Positions 35,960-50,900 of a stretch of DNA of 64,000 nt are shown here, in pieces. Every line of letters begins with the position of its first letter. Position 1 is the first letter of the stretch. The notes under the pieces were generated by a model, which worked only from the letters and a program-made list of their open reading frames with translations, searched no databases and had not been told where the DNA came from. The position numbers were made by a program, and so were the translations under genes. Origin of the DNA: Schistocephalus solidus. Lineage: Eukaryota; Platyhelminthes; Cestoda; Diphyllobothriidea; Diphyllobothriidae. The stretch lies in contig WEDG01000860.1 in assembly GCA_017591395.1 (NCBI GenBank), positions 1-64,000 of the forward strand. Reading direction: 5' to 3'.

Positions 35960-38900
35960 GCCTCTGAGCGGCCGCTGGTGGGGTTCTAGAGTGAGCGTTC
36001 ATCAACAGATGGAACATGCTCAAACAATAGCTAGCATGCCACCGTGTATAAAGCAAATTTGCCGTACTGGTTCAAGTCACAACTCAGTATTGCAATCCCA
36101 TATAAGCAATCGAAAAGAACGTCACCGACAAATCATCTTTGAGGAAACGACCAAATGTTATTGATCTGAGCAAAAGTGCGCTCGAGGTCACGGAAACAGC
36201 TTTCCCCTCATACATCCAGGTTGCGAGTGCAAGCGAACAAGATTTTGCTTATCCTCGCCAAGGCAACTTCGAGAGTGATGTTTACGCACATTTTCGACAC
36301 TTGGGCAACAGCCTATCGAGACTCTATCAGTGAGGCCGAAGCCAGTGATGCTGACACGGGTAGGTAGAGACCAATCTGAAGGAGGTTTTGGGCTGTACTC
36401 GGACGAGGGCGGCGAACGCCATGGGGATTTGAAGTGAAACTTTAGGTCATAATCCGAACCTTTGGGTTCCGCATTGAAATTAAGCAAACGTAGTTGAGCT
36501 ATGGTAGTGGAGCGCGCACCGATCGCATTACTCGTGCCTTTGCGCTTTGGGGCTCAATCTCAAGCTCCTCCGGTACCCGCACAGCGGCTAGTATTATAGG
36601 CAGATTAAAATTGCCGATAAAGACAAGGAAGGCTGGAATGGCCATTTCTGGCTTATTAGCCGCCATCAACCGGCCATCCGCAATCTCAGGTCTCAAAACC
36701 ATCGGGGATTCGAACCCGTGACCTGTTAGTTAGAAGTCTAAAGGTCTAGCAACTGACAGGAGTATGTCCCGTAGCGCGATCGCAGCCGACAGGACAACGA
36801 GCCCGTGGCTCAATAATGCGCGAACTTGGAGAAAATCCTGGGGGACAAATCTTTTCATGATGGCTCAACAAGTTTATATGAATATTTCAGCAGAAATCAA
36901 CCCGCTTCAGTGGAATGACCACACAACAATAAAATGCCAAAAACAGTCAGTAGTATAGGAATGTTGAATGATTTGGCCATGACGACAGCATAGGTACTAA
37001 ATGAGGACCCAGACACGTGTTTCGCCAATTTTGTGTCGCAGCTGGCAGGAGGTTTGCCTGATGGATTTACTCTAAGGTAGCACATTAGTTTCTGAGGAGA
37101 GCTAAATGGCGAAATTGCAAAACTGGAGTATATTCCAGAACACATACGGGGAACGCTGGGGGGCCCGATGATGAGCCTAACCCCTCGCAGCTGCTATATG
37201 CGGCGATGCAAAACCGCTGAAACACGTGCTGAGCTTTTAATGACAAAGTGTGCTGCCAGTATGATTAGATCATGCAAAATTTGATAATTAGTAGTCGCTA
37301 CAGCTTTCTCTGGCATGGCAAACGAGTCGGTCGGGGTCCAGGATGTAACTGCAAGGCCTTGCAGCATGAACTGAAGCCCATCAATCGGAATTTTCAAGTG
37401 GGCACACAAAAGTAGGAAAAAATTGAATTCTGACAGGGTGAAAATGTAGTTTCCTATTAATCAGCACTGAGATGGCGGGGTCATAACGAAGATTTTCTAA
37501 AGTGCTAACCATATTTAAATGCGGTATGTTGTTTCAATTCTTCCAACGAAGTGATAAAGTACGTTAGCGTCTCATAAAGAGTTGATACTAGAAAAGATGC
37601 GATATCATTGGGTTGCACCATAAGTTCATGCACTTTGAAATTATTCAAAATCTTATAATACCATATTTTGTTTGATGTATTCATAGTATAAGTCATTTTT
37701 TCCTCTACCCAATCCAGTACAGAATTTTCTTTTTTTTACTATGAAGTAACTTACGATTATTCACAGCCGAAAGAAAATGGAGTGTCAGGCCGACAAAGAA
37801 TCAACACTTCCGACCTTTTCGTTTGTTGGGGTTTAATAAAGAGGAGTCAATGCAGTGAAGGCCACAAAAAACGTCTGTACTGTTTACGAGGAAGGTTCTA
37901 TTGCTAAAAGAAAGGCTCAGAAATGGTTCACTCTTTTCAAAGAAGGTGCATTTGGTATGACGGCTGCTCTGCGCCCTGGAGGGAAGTGAGCCTTCGATGG
38001 GGATGGTCACAATGCTTTATTTCACGCAGATCCCTCTCCACTAAAGCGGGAGTCGACCAGAGGAATGAGATGCGGCAAATCGACAATAGCCCAACCGATT
38101 AACAATGCCGATAAAGACAAGGGCGACTGGAATGACCATTTCTGACTCATTAGCCGTCATCAGCCAGTCATACCCAACCCCAGACGGTGTCCCAACCGAG
38201 GCTCGAACCCGCGACTCGTTGATCAGAAGTTCAAAGTTCTAACCATCGAGTCACGGGTTCGTGGGCTTGCCCGTTTAGAGGGGGTATATTGACTGCATTC
38301 GTTGACGAACGCTCACCGATCGCTAACGGAACTCACTCGTACTGCTCTGCCTTAGGTGTTCAGTCTTGAGCCCCGCCAGCAGCCGCAAAGCGACTAGTTG
38401 TAGTAGTAAAGGCAGATGAACAATGCCGGCAAAGACTAGGGAGACTAGAACGGCCATTTCTGGCTCATTAGCCGTCATCAGCGAGTCATACCCAACCCCA
38501 GGCGGTGTCCCAGCCGAGGCTCGACATCTGGCATCGACAGGAAAGATCCAACAGTTCTTTTTGAGTTCGGCCTTGCTACTGGACCGACACCACTTCAACT
38601 GCGTCAACAAAGTAAAACAGGATGAAAAATGGTGCTTGCATGTGTATGTGAAACAAAGGAAAGAATATTCAAGTTCCAAAAAGTAAGCTAACCTCGAATT
38701 CGAGTAAAATATGGTGAAAATGTTCATTTTTGTCGATTTTACACTCCATTTTCCTTAAGCTGCATATAATCGAAAGGTGATTCAAAGTAAAAAAAGAATA
38801 AGCGAATTCTGAAATCACTTGGGTAGAGGAACAAAAGGACATATAATATAAATACAGCAAGCAAAAGACGACATTATAAAATTTCAAATAATTGCAGAGC

Positions 38901-41900
38901 GTATGTACTTATAGGGCACCCCAATATAATTTTCATCATAGGTGTTGTGGAACATATGCTACATTACAAGTACACTTGAATAATGCTGGGTAACTTCATT
39001 CGGCTTGCGGCTGATGCGAATTATGAAATTTCCAAGTGTTTTATTATTAAATAACGGATGCCCAACGGTGGCGCGACTCGTTGGCTCGCGACTTGTTGCG
39101 CACCCCCCCCCCCCCCCGCCGAACTGCACACACTGTGTCGCACGATGTTCAGACACAACCAGTGTCTGCGCGCCCGCTGATTGGTTGAACCAGCGCCCAT
39201 GGATCTCTCACACAAACCAACCACACACGGACGGGACATGACAAGTCATCCTCCGGGCGTTTAATTAACTGGCTGGCAGAAAAAACTGCCCACGACTTGC
39301 CCTCAGCCTCGGAATTAATTTGTCATACAAAACCTGTCTCGACCAAATTGTGATTGCGCCATCTCGTTATTCTACATCGTCGTATTCGACACACCCATAC
39401 CGACACAAAGATACCTTCGGATAGGTCACGAGCATGCGAAAATGGAGGTCGTAGATCAGCAACACTTTTTTTGCATGAATTAAGTGCTTGCTATTTACGA
39501 ACAGGTAAGTTTTCATAAAATGATTTAAAGGAATCCACCGTTTGCCAATTTTTTAATCCCAAAAACCATTGACAGTTACGCAGGAGTGGTTACTCCATCG
39601 TCCTGCCTTCATGGCAGTCAAAGATGACTAGCATGATCATTCCTGACTAAAGTTTCGTCTTTGTCGTCGTCATCGTTAACAGAGAAGAGTTGAAATTCTG
39701 TGAGCAAGGATACATGATCACCGCAACAAGAGTTATATTAGCCTGATGTTTTGTATTCTCATTCCCATCCATCATCAGAGATAAAATCCGATATGAGCTG
39801 ATAAGAACTGAAATTGCTCATCACTGTGCCCTTCTCTCTCCCCCAACAGCGGGTTGTGCTCTGATTCTGGGGGTGGGGGAGGGAGGGAGGTTGACGGCTC
39901 AGCGCATTTTCCCCACTATAAACAATCTGACTCGCTTGGGAATGGAAAAGAGTGAGGTAGATGCTATGCAAGTTTTCTTTCGCTAGAAACCAGGACAAAT
40001 CACCATCCCTGCACCACCCTGCCGTGGAGCAAACGGGGGACATCGTTGAAACCGACGATCGGACTATCATATGTGCCGGACTAAAACGGGACCAGATTGT
40101 CTCACCGCACGCGTTATTCGGAGGGCCCAGAGGCCGCGCGACCCCATAACTACGGCCGCGCATAGGGGGGGAAGGGATATGGGTGGCCGGCCCAGGCTTT
40201 AGGTCGAGCCAGCCCCCACGCCGAATCCCAACACGAGCTGGCTGACAGGCTCGGATAGTGGGAGAGGAAACAGTGAGGTTGACACTGGGACATAAAGCCC
40301 CAACGCATTCCTTATTACAACACAAGTTGACGCACTGACTGACAGTCATGGCTTGGAAGGCCACCGCTAGCTCGGGCGTCCTCTTAAGACTGAGAGTCAG
40401 GCCGCAGTGGTTGCTTCGTAATATGGCCTCTATAGCGCTCCCAGACGGACGGGATCCAAGTCACCCCTTGCGAATTCCTGGTACATAGTGGGTATAGTCG
40501 TTGTCGATGGTCGAGCTATTGCGTATGTCAGAGGGTCTTGAAGTCAAAACGTAATCCACATTCTTAGTGCTGTCATTAGGGCAGATAGGTGAATGCACAC
40601 CTTCTGAGCGCAGCTGACAGGGATTGAAGTTGTGGTTGAACTGCTAGAAGGTAACACTCAATGACCAGCAGGATCGTGTTCAAATACTACAGCTCATCAG
40701 TCTGGAGTTGGTGGAAGATGTTAAATAAGTCAGTGTTTAATCGGAAGAAAAACATTACTGACAAAGACAAGGGAGACTGGAATGACCATTTCTGGCTTAG
40801 TAGCCGTCATCAGCCAGCCATACCCAACCCCAGGGGATGCATCACCCGAGGCTTGAACCCGCGACCTGTTGATAAGAAGTCCAACGCTCTAAAAATGGAG
40901 CCACGGGCTCGTTGTCTTGTCGGTTTTGATCGACGAGCGCCCATCCACCAAAGGCGGTGTTCTTTTTAACAACCAGAAGCGTTTAATAAAAAGCAAGTAG
41001 CTGTGTACTGATAATGGAAAACAATGAAAACAGCGATAATATCCAAGTATAAATTCATCCTTGAAAGTATTCACACGGCAGCCATAGTATGCCGCAGTGT
41101 GCAAATAAATCTCACAAGACACTATAAAAGCAGAAGTCGGAATTCTAGGCATTCGCTGTCAGGCAAATCCGAACGACGCCAAAAAATAATTAGTTTAGCC
41201 ACCCTTGTCTTTGCCGGCACGTAAATATGGTCAGTCAACCAGAGATGTGGAAACAGGCGAGAACAGTGGTTGCTGTAACGTGGGCGGCTACTCGCACACA
41301 TGGGGCGCGTTAAAAAGGCGGATGCGAAGTAGGCGCAAGGCGAAGATATCATTAGGGGGCGGGCGACAGCACGGTCCCCACGGCAACCTCCCACCACCCA
41401 CCCACGAGTCTTATGGCATAGACAGCAGAAAGGAGACGGTTGCATCGCGCTAGTGTTGCCATCACGAGGCCATGGAGCGCGACCAGACACGATCAAACAC
41501 ACGCATGAACATGACAAAGCAGTGGGCGGGCGGGGGTGTGGTGGAGGGTGGCAGTCGCTGAAAGAGCGCCGAGTTCTGTCTTTGTTCCCTTGTTTGCTCG
41601 CGTCTCTCGACGCAGACGACACAGCGCGCCGTTATAACACGCATTCGCATGCAAGACCGCGCGCTGAGACGCCAAGGCGTTCCCCACCCTGCAGGTGGGT
41701 AGTGAAACGGCCGGAAATCTGGCATCCACTGCAAGACGGTCACAGCCAGAGGCGGAGGGTAACTCTTGCCAGTCAGTGTGCTGCACCATGAAATCCAGGA
41801 GTGACAAATGACGAAAACCTGTCTGAGGAAACCACGTAGCAGTTGGTGATGGAAACGGAGTATGCTTCGGCTAAGACGATCGTCCGAACAGGGTAAGGAG

Positions 41901-44900
41901 GCCCTACATGGCCGCCCAGACAGGAAACAGGAATAGGAACTACCCACAATACATGTGGGTTTGCACCCGATTCTGGGTTAAGGTTTGCGTTCGTGCTAAC
42001 AACAAGGTTGAGGTTTACGGTCGGGCTAAAGTTAAGATTAAGGTGACTGGTTAGTTTTCTGTTAAGGTTAAAACACAGGAATATTTACCCTCATGAAATT
42101 TACCGCAAGGTCACCTATTTTAAGTGGGCGGGGCGGTTCCTCTTCCCGTGTCCTGTTCAGGCCATCACATATAAGGCATCCTTACCGTGCACACTCCCAC
42201 GAAGTTGGCGTAAGATCCATTGGACCATCGATGGCCGGACGTCGGGTTTTTACTCGGTTCCATGTTGCTAATGCTGACGATGCTCCCTAGACCAACCAAA
42301 CAAATCGCGTCGCAAACTCCAGGACGACATCCAACTCTCTTGACTCTGGTGTCTAAAGTGCTGAGGACGCAGACGAGGAGAGTCGACTGACAGCCTAGTG
42401 TTGCCATCACCGGGCCAGGGAACACGACCAGACGTGATCAAACACACGCACGAACATGACAAAGCAGTGGGCGGGCGGGGGGTAGGCGTAGCAGTCGCTG
42501 AAAGGTCGCCGAGGTCTGACTTTGTTCCCTTGTTTTCTCGCTCGTGGAGAGAGAGAGAGAGACGACGCAACGCGCCGCCAGACGCAAGACCGCGCGCTGA
42601 GGCGCCAAGGGCTCCCCCCGCCCCAGGGGGGGGGGGGGGGAGGGTAGGACGGTTTCAGATGCCGGAAATCTGTCAAAAACTGATGGAAACTTTTAGCATC
42701 ACCTTGCACGAGGAAGTCCAGGATTGACACATGGAGAATAGGGAAAAACGGTCTGCTGAAATCGCTTCACCCACCCGCCCTTCACTTGCGTACCACAGCT
42801 TATGATCCATCACCGGCTTCCGCTACGACGACCATTCGAAATCCAATGAAGTTGTCGCAAGATCCAGTTGACAGTATGGTTCCACGGGTAAGCCCCTACA
42901 TATATAATGCTGGCTGCCCGTTGGCAATTTAATGAATACTAAGCGATCATCTTGCTGTGGTTGATAGAAGAAGGCCCAACTATTCATATCAACTTTCCGT
43001 CTACGCCTACAAAGCCTCAGATAGACTGATTTATTCGAAGTTAGCGATTAATTTCTGAGGAAATTACAAAGCAGTAATCCAGTTGACCGTCGATGGGCAT
43101 GTGCACGAACAAAGTAAGCACACGGGACGATGGTTTTTTTTACCAGGTTTACCAAGCACGTCCGACCAGCGAAATACATCACATCACAAATTTCAACACG
43201 ACATCGAACTTTATTTACCCGGATGTCTAAAGTACTAAGGAAGCAAACAAGGAGAGTCGAATAACCTTCCTCGACGGACTTGTGCGTGAGTGAGCAGATA
43301 GGAACTCTAAAAAAGCACACTTACGAAGAGATAACTATTTAATTCGAACACCAAACATTCAACCTATTTGACTGTATGGAAACTTGTGTTTGGTGAAGGG
43401 GAATGTAACGAAAAAGTTTAAGGGCGCAGGCTTGTAGCGAAGCGGACAACTAGATAGTGACCACAGAACAGCCCTTGAACCGGTAACCATCTCATACAAT
43501 ACGCACCGAAGCTCAATAAACATCGATTAAAACCCGAAGATATTCAATTTTACAGTCCTTTTAAGAAAGATTGATGAGAGGCTGTCTTTTTCGTTGGCCT
43601 AAATATGTAAAAGACGCGACGTGTTGATTAGCACCTTAAAATGCGCTTCCAGATACACAAGATTACATTGGCGGGGTGGTGGTGCTGATCCTGACTTTTC
43701 ATCGTTCCGACCAGCAGTGGTAGTCGCGATCCACCCCCTCCCTCCCGGGAAATCAAAAGAAACATCGCTCCGCACCCCTGCCTGCCAACAAAAAACTGAA
43801 AACACTTTTGCAGCGGGTGTGTCAGTCAGGTCTCCAACGAGCGGATGCATCTAAATGGAAGTTTTAATCGCACCGAAGTTCACTAGGTAGGCCCCATGCC
43901 ATTGAAGTATCTTATGATAGACAGCTACCGCGGAAGAAAGCACTGCTTTGATGTGATTGAGGCTGGAGGTCAGGCATAGTTACGGTTCAGCGAGCCGTTG
44001 AAGTAAAGCATAGTCAATTGCACTCGAAAAAAGATCTCTACTGAGTCTTCATGAGGTTTTGAAGTTTAAAGTCCTAGAGAAATCCGGTAATTCATAAAGT
44101 TTTTGAAGTACGACCCTCTTCTACGCATTCTTGGGGGGTTTACGATTACTCCATATGGCCGTTCTCGGAAAAATTTCCTAATACCTCCTTGTGTTGCTAT
44201 TGTGAGTCAGGTTAGCATTCAGATAATATTCGTGTGTATTCCAAATAGGTAAACTAGGGGAGCAGACTTTAAAAAGCCGGGGTTAGTATATCGTGGATAG
44301 TGTCCAAGTTATCCGATTCCCCTGAAATGAAATATGCGTTTCGTACAACATTAAACTTGACGAATATACTTCCTTCAAAGCGATGAAACTTTTTGTGCCG
44401 ATCCTCTCGGTTGTTTGGAAACACTCTTCGTCGTCCACGCCACGAGTTCAGTTTTACTGCCCTCGAAGCGGCAACGTCACTTACTTCGAGGCGTCGAAGA
44501 GGGGGTCAGCTCAAAATCTGGTTCCACACAGTTCGCCAAGACGTGGAAGTGGTTCATGGACCTTCGGTATTCGGCCTCCGTCGTTGGCTAAGCTGTCCAG
44601 ATCTGCTGTCGCAAATCATCACACCTGCAGAGGTACATTTCGTGACATCATCGAGGCCGACCAGATCGGGCATAATCGCAGCCGGACCAAGAACAAGATC
44701 ATTGAGAGAAGCTCTACTCGAAAAGCAAAATGCAGAGGAATAGGAACTGGTTCAGGAGTGTTCTACGCCAATCAGTGAAAACCATACTTAGGTAATCCTT
44801 TCCTGTTTAAAGCTTAATTCAAGCGTTAGGATAAGTTCTATTGCGTTTTGAAGCATGTAGGAGTGCTTCTTTTGGTATGCGAAAACTCATTTACTGAGCG

Positions 44901-47900
44901 CATAGCTGGGCAGTACTTGCAAGATACCGGAAAGGCAAGGAAACTGTCGGTAATGGTGGTTTTTGGGACGGCCGAGTTGTAAATATTCTCGGATGAAATG
45001 TACTCTCGTGGAGGAACGCTCATTGATCACTTGCGGGGCTCAGTATGTGCAGTTTAACTGGTACTTACTTCCCAGCTGACATTGCTTTGGGTGGCAGGAA
45101 AGATTTACAGTGGTAAGCCTACATCTTACAAATGCGGGTTCAGGTTATATCTTCCGCCTACCCTGAAAGTGATCTCAACTGAGTAACCTTTAGGGGTCGA
45201 GTATATTTAATGTTTTCAGCCAACTTCTCATAGACACCGGCAACTAAAAACATGTAAGCTTATCGGGGTTTTCTAGCCCCAGCACAGTCGTGCTCCAGCG
45301 ATTCAGCACCCGAGGTTCAGCATTAAAACGAACATAAGATCTCACGCCTGAAAAGGCTTGCGTTTAGGGCTCTCACCTGACGACAGGTGGTACAATCGCC
45401 TACCAAACACACGAGCATTGGTAAAGTTTTGTGGTTAAAAGATGCCAGAGAGGACAGTTCAACCGTCGCAAGCGAAGAGGTCAGCCCCTGCCCCACAAGA
45501 CGGACGCCATCGTGACTTGCGCCCGAATTTCTTCACTCACAAAGGTGAGCGAGCAGGCTACCTCACAGGCCGTCATCTCGCACCCACGGTGTCCTACTTA
45601 CAAGATAAATTCAGAGCCACCGGAGCATGGAAGTTGGTGCAATGACTGACAGAGCTCAGCAACTCGGCTGCGCAGGCATCAGGCTCCGTGACGAGTGTCA
45701 CACGCACGCACTCACACACACACACACACGCGCGTGGCAGAGTGCCCTATAGACCCGACTCCCACCAGTCCTGAGTAGGTACGAGTTGTCCCACCAGCTG
45801 GCAACCTTCCAGAAGCCGATTGATTGTGCCTTTTGATTGGTTTAAAGCACATACCATTGTTCATGGGGGGAATTAAACATCAGATCGAACTTACACACTT
45901 ATCAGTGCTACTATAGCGTGATCCATACCTTCAGCCCTTGTTCCTGCTTCAGCATACTCTTCATAATGTTGTTAAAAGTTTTATGCTGAAGTGCTGCAAT
46001 ATGAAGAAGCGGTGGTGTCACGATATCTCGTCCACGACGTGGTATCTTAGTAGAAGAAGAATCTTGTGGCAAGTGCTGGTGACATTCCCCAATAGGAATG
46101 CCCGTGGACAGAAAGTGCTGGCCTGGAGGTGCATAAGAGGGGATTGCCAGTCTGTTCGATCAGTAAGAATGGGGAACAAATTTTAACGGAAGATCCCACT
46201 ATTATTCGAAGATCTGTATCAAGGGGTCCGCACCGCTGCTCAGCTCTGACGGCACAACACTGCTGACAGAGAAATCGCAAATTCTGAAGCGCTGGGCCGA
46301 GCACTTCAGAAATGTCCTTAATTGCTCATCAGCCATCTCCGATGCTGCCATTGACCGGCTCCCTCAAGTGGACACGAACAATGACCTGGATCTACCGCCT
46401 TCCCTACCAGAAACCATCCGAGCCGTGCAGCAGATTTCCAGCGGTAAAGCACCGGGATCTGACGCAATCCCACCAGAAGTCTACAAGCGCGGTGGGCCCC
46501 GGCTGATGGCAGAACTCACTACACTCTTCCAGGAGATGTGGCGCCAAGGACAAGTTCCTCAGGATTTCTAAGACGCGACCATCGTCCACCTCTACAAACG
46601 GAAGGGGAACCGGCAACTCTGTGATAATCACAGAGGCATCTCGTTGCTCAACATCGCCGGGGAGGTCTTCGCCCGTATCCTTCTCAATCGTCTTAACGGT
46701 CATCTAGAGCAGGGCCTGCTCCCGGAAAGCCAATGTGGCTTCCGCCGACACCGCGGAAAAACCGATATGAACTTGCTGCCCGCCAACTACAAGAGAAGTG
46801 CCAGGAGATGCGAACTCACCTATACACTACCTTCGTGAATCTAACGAAAGCCTTTGACACGGTGAATCGTGACGGACTGTGGAAAGTCATGCAGAAATTT
46901 GGTTGTCCTGAGCGGTTCACGCACATGGTACGTCAGCTTCATGACGGGATGACGGCGCGCGTCACTGACAATGGGACGGTATCCGAAGCATTCGCAGTGA
47001 CCAACGGAGTGAAGCAGGGCTGCGTACTGGCCCCCACCCTCTTCAGTCTCATGTTCTCGGCTATGCTGATGGACGCCTACCGTGATGAGCAGCCTGGTAT
47101 CCGCATCGTCTACAGAACTGACGGGCACCTTCTCAACAGTCGGCGTATGCAGGCTCCAACGCGCGTGTCTACGACTACAGTCCATGACTTGCTCTTCGCG
47201 GACGACTGCGCCCTTAACACCGTGACGGAGGAGGACATGCAAAGGAGCATGAACCTCTTCGCCGAAGGCTGCGCCGATTTTGGATTAACAATCAGTACAG
47301 CCAAAACGGTTGTCAGGCACCAGCGGCCACCCAGCGCGGAATACAATGCTCCTCGAATCAATGTAAACGGTGCTCAACTCAAAAACGTGGAAACCTTCGC
47401 TTATCTAGGAAGCACGATGTCGCGCAACACGAGAATCGATGACGAGGTCGCCCAACGGATATCCAAAGCTAGTCAGGCCTTCGGCCGGCTGCAGGCCTCC
47501 GTGTGGAATCGCCACGGTATTCACCTGAACACCAAACTGAAGATGTACAATGCCATCGTCTTGACGACACTCCTTTACGGAGCGGAAACCTGGACCGTCT
47601 ACTCGAACCAAGCCAGGAAGCTGAATCACTTTCATCTCAGCTGCCTCCACAGAATACTGAAGCTGAGATGGCAAGACAGGATCCCAGACACGGAAGTCCT
47701 GGAGCGGACCGGAATCCTCAGCATCCATGCCATGCTGAGGCAATTACTACTGCGATGGAGCGGCCACCTGGTAAGAATGGACGACGAGCGACTACCCAAA
47801 TGACTTTTCTACGGAGATTTCGCTACAGGTTCTCGCCGGCAGGAGGTCAAAAACGACGCTACATGGACACTTTGAAGAGTTCGCTGAAGCAACTGCAAAT

Positions 47901-50900
47901 CAACCCGGCGACCTGGGAGGACCTTGCCCAGGATAGACAGGCATGGAAAAGATCAGTGAAAACTGGTTCAGCAAACTATGAGGCCACCGGATCGCCGCTG
48001 CCAAGGCCAAACGAGTGGCACAAAAGTCGCCAGCGTCCCAGACCAACTCCGTCGATTCCCAGGCCCTGCAAACATGCCCGCGCTGTCAACGCATCTTCCA
48101 CGCGCGAATCGGCCTGGTTGGACATCTTCGGACGCAATGCACCAACAATCCGACAATTCCAATTTCTACGTCCAATTCTGCCAATCCTCCTTCTGACCCC
48201 CCCACCCTCACTCCTGGCATCAATTCCATTACTCCCACCATCCTAGAGACCACACCCATGTACTCATCGCCTGTTACCCCCACCACCGCCTTCGCCTTCA
48301 CTAACACCACCACCATCAGCGATGGTGAATCTCTCCTAAGCTGTACTCAATGCGACCGAACATTCACCTCACACATCAGCCTGGTCGGTCACGTGCGAAT
48401 ACATCGTACAGAGACCAGTGAGCCAGTGCCTGGAGCTCCATCACACAGCAGAGATCGTCGCCTCCACTGCCCTCACTGTCCTCGCGCATTCACTTATCGC
48501 ATGGGCCTATTCGGTCACATGCGCATCCATGACAGCGGAATTCACCACAATGCCGACAACGCCGATACACCATGCACACCCTCCGCTCCTGCCATTCTAA
48601 GCACTCCTGCTATCCCCACTACCATGAATGACATCCCCCAGCCTCTACCGATTTCTCCTGTCCACACTACGCCCGCAACTTCAACTCACGCATCGGCCTA
48701 GTCGGTCACCTGCGAATCTATCGCACGGAGGCTGGTGAACCAGTGCCTGGGCTCCGACATACAGTCGACGCACCCGCCTTCACTGCCCTCACTGCTCCCG
48801 CAAATTTACACACCGCATGGGCCTATTAAGACACATGCGCGTCCACGACAACCTCCGGTAAACCACCGGAGGATAAACTACATCAGCGCACACTACCTAA
48901 ACCAATACATCGACAACAACCTCACAATCACCATTTACCAGAGTATATCACGGTTTCCTAGAAACCGTGGCTGGGAAGTCTGCCAATCTGATGCTTCCAC
49001 CAGACCACGCCGTCGGCTCAGTGTATGTGCTGTGTGTGTCAAGTGGCTGACCAGTGGACTGGGAGTCAGACTGCGATGGCTGCTCCATATCCCCTGAGTT
49101 TGTGAATCCTGGTGTGTGCGTTATGGGGGCCAGGTCGTGCTGTGGTGCGCGAAGACGGGTACGCCGATCCGTCAGCCAATGCACCCACTCCCACATCAGG
49201 CAACTGACCGGCTCGGACAGTGTCTGATGGTGGGGGTTGGGGAGAGAGTGAGGTCGACAGCTCAGCGCATGTTCCTCACTATAAACAATCTGACGCGTTT
49301 AAAACTATCACGGTGCGCTAAAAGCCGTGTCTTGGAAGGTTGCCAACTGACGGGATAACTCGGACCGCGTGGTCAGCCCAATGTGTGTTTTGTGTGGAGT
49401 GGCTGACTAGCGGACTGAGAGTTAGGCTGCAATGGCTCCTTCTTAATGTGCTCTTTATGGCACCCCCACTCTGTGGGATCCGAGCCAGGTGTGGTGGTAC
49501 GCCCAGGGGCGGCTCCGGCCGCGCCAGCCACCTGCGACCTCTCTCATCTCCGGTCTTCTTGCCTGTGTCGTGAGACCGGGCACAGGTGGGGGAGGAGAAG
49601 AGTGTGAGGTAACGTTAACCGCCGCGGTTGGAAGGTTGCCAACTGACAATTACACTCAGACCTCGCAGTTAGTCCAATGTGTGTTGTGTGGAGTGGCGGA
49701 CTGGTGGTCTGAGAGTCAGGCTGCGATAGTTCCTTCCTAACGTGACCTCTGGCTATCTCACACATGTGAGATGTGGGCCGTTCAACCCCCTGTTGTGTGA
49801 AATCCTGGTGCTTGTGTTTGGCGGGCCAGGTCGTGTACGTAGTACACGTAGACGAGGTCACCAGCAGCTGCGCCCGCTTCCCCATCAGGCAACTGACCGG
49901 CTCGGACAGTGGTTTGATTGCGGGGGTGGGGGAGAGAATGAGGTCGAGAGCTCAGCGTATTTTCCTCACTATAAACAATCTGACGTGCTTGAAACTATCA
50001 CGGTGCGCTAAAAGCCGTGGCTTGGAAGGTTGCTAACTGACGGGATAACTCGGACCGCGTGGTCAGCCCAATGTGTGTTTTGTGTGTAGTGGCTGACTGG
50101 CGGACTGAGAGTCAGGTTGCAATGGCTCCTTTATGGCACTCCCACTCCGTGGGATCCGAGCCAGGTGTGGTGGCACGCCCAGGGGTGGCTCCGGCCGAGT
50201 CAGCCACCTGCGCCCTCTCCCATCTCCGGTCTTCTTGACTCTGTCTTGACAGCGGGCTCAGGTGTGGGAGAAGGAGAGAGTGTGGTAGCTGCAGCGCAAG
50301 TCTACTATCACTTAAAATTAATTCACGCGCAAGGCACCGTCCCTGCACCACTTGGTGTGTAGCATACGTTGGACCTCGTCGACATCGACGGTCGAACTGC
50401 CGAGGCAAGTTTAACAATACATGCTGACGAATCACCAGCTTATCGCCAGATTTATCATAGTGATAGAGATGTGATGATTTGTCATGAGGAATGGTATTCA
50501 GTCAGCAGCCTCACTCTTCTTGCTCTCCCATGCATCAGCGAACTGCAACAGGGCCTTCCAGTCGAGTGATGATGATATTGTGGACAGTGGCTGACATGGC
50601 GTCTGATTCAACCCAATACGTGTCACATGCATGTACGGCAGTAGTTACGGTCTCATGGTACACGCAGCGAAGCCCGAGGAACGCATGACCGGCATCATCG
50701 TGTCCTCGCTTTGATCAAGCGCCGCAGTTTCAGCTCAGTCGGTTTTTCGAGGAGGGGAGGGGGGGACAGCATCAAAGACATAACCGTCTGCTAAATTTAC
50801 CGCAATAGCGCAGGAGTGAATAGGTCTGGGGGAATGATAGAGAAGGGTAGGAGACAATTCTTAAACATTCCACCGCAAGTGTCCTAAACTTAACGAATCA

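Noticed and set aside
35754..36056. Poly-Tyr and poly-Val open frames
   Set aside because: They are translations of the (TAC)n array.
39759..40364. 201-codon minus-strand open frame
   Set aside because: It crosses a dispersed repeat, with no domain and no splice or start support.
48015..48701. Free-standing host zinc-finger gene
   Set aside because: The fingers follow the RTE reverse transcriptase directly, are frameshifted with it, and have no promoter or exon structure of their own.
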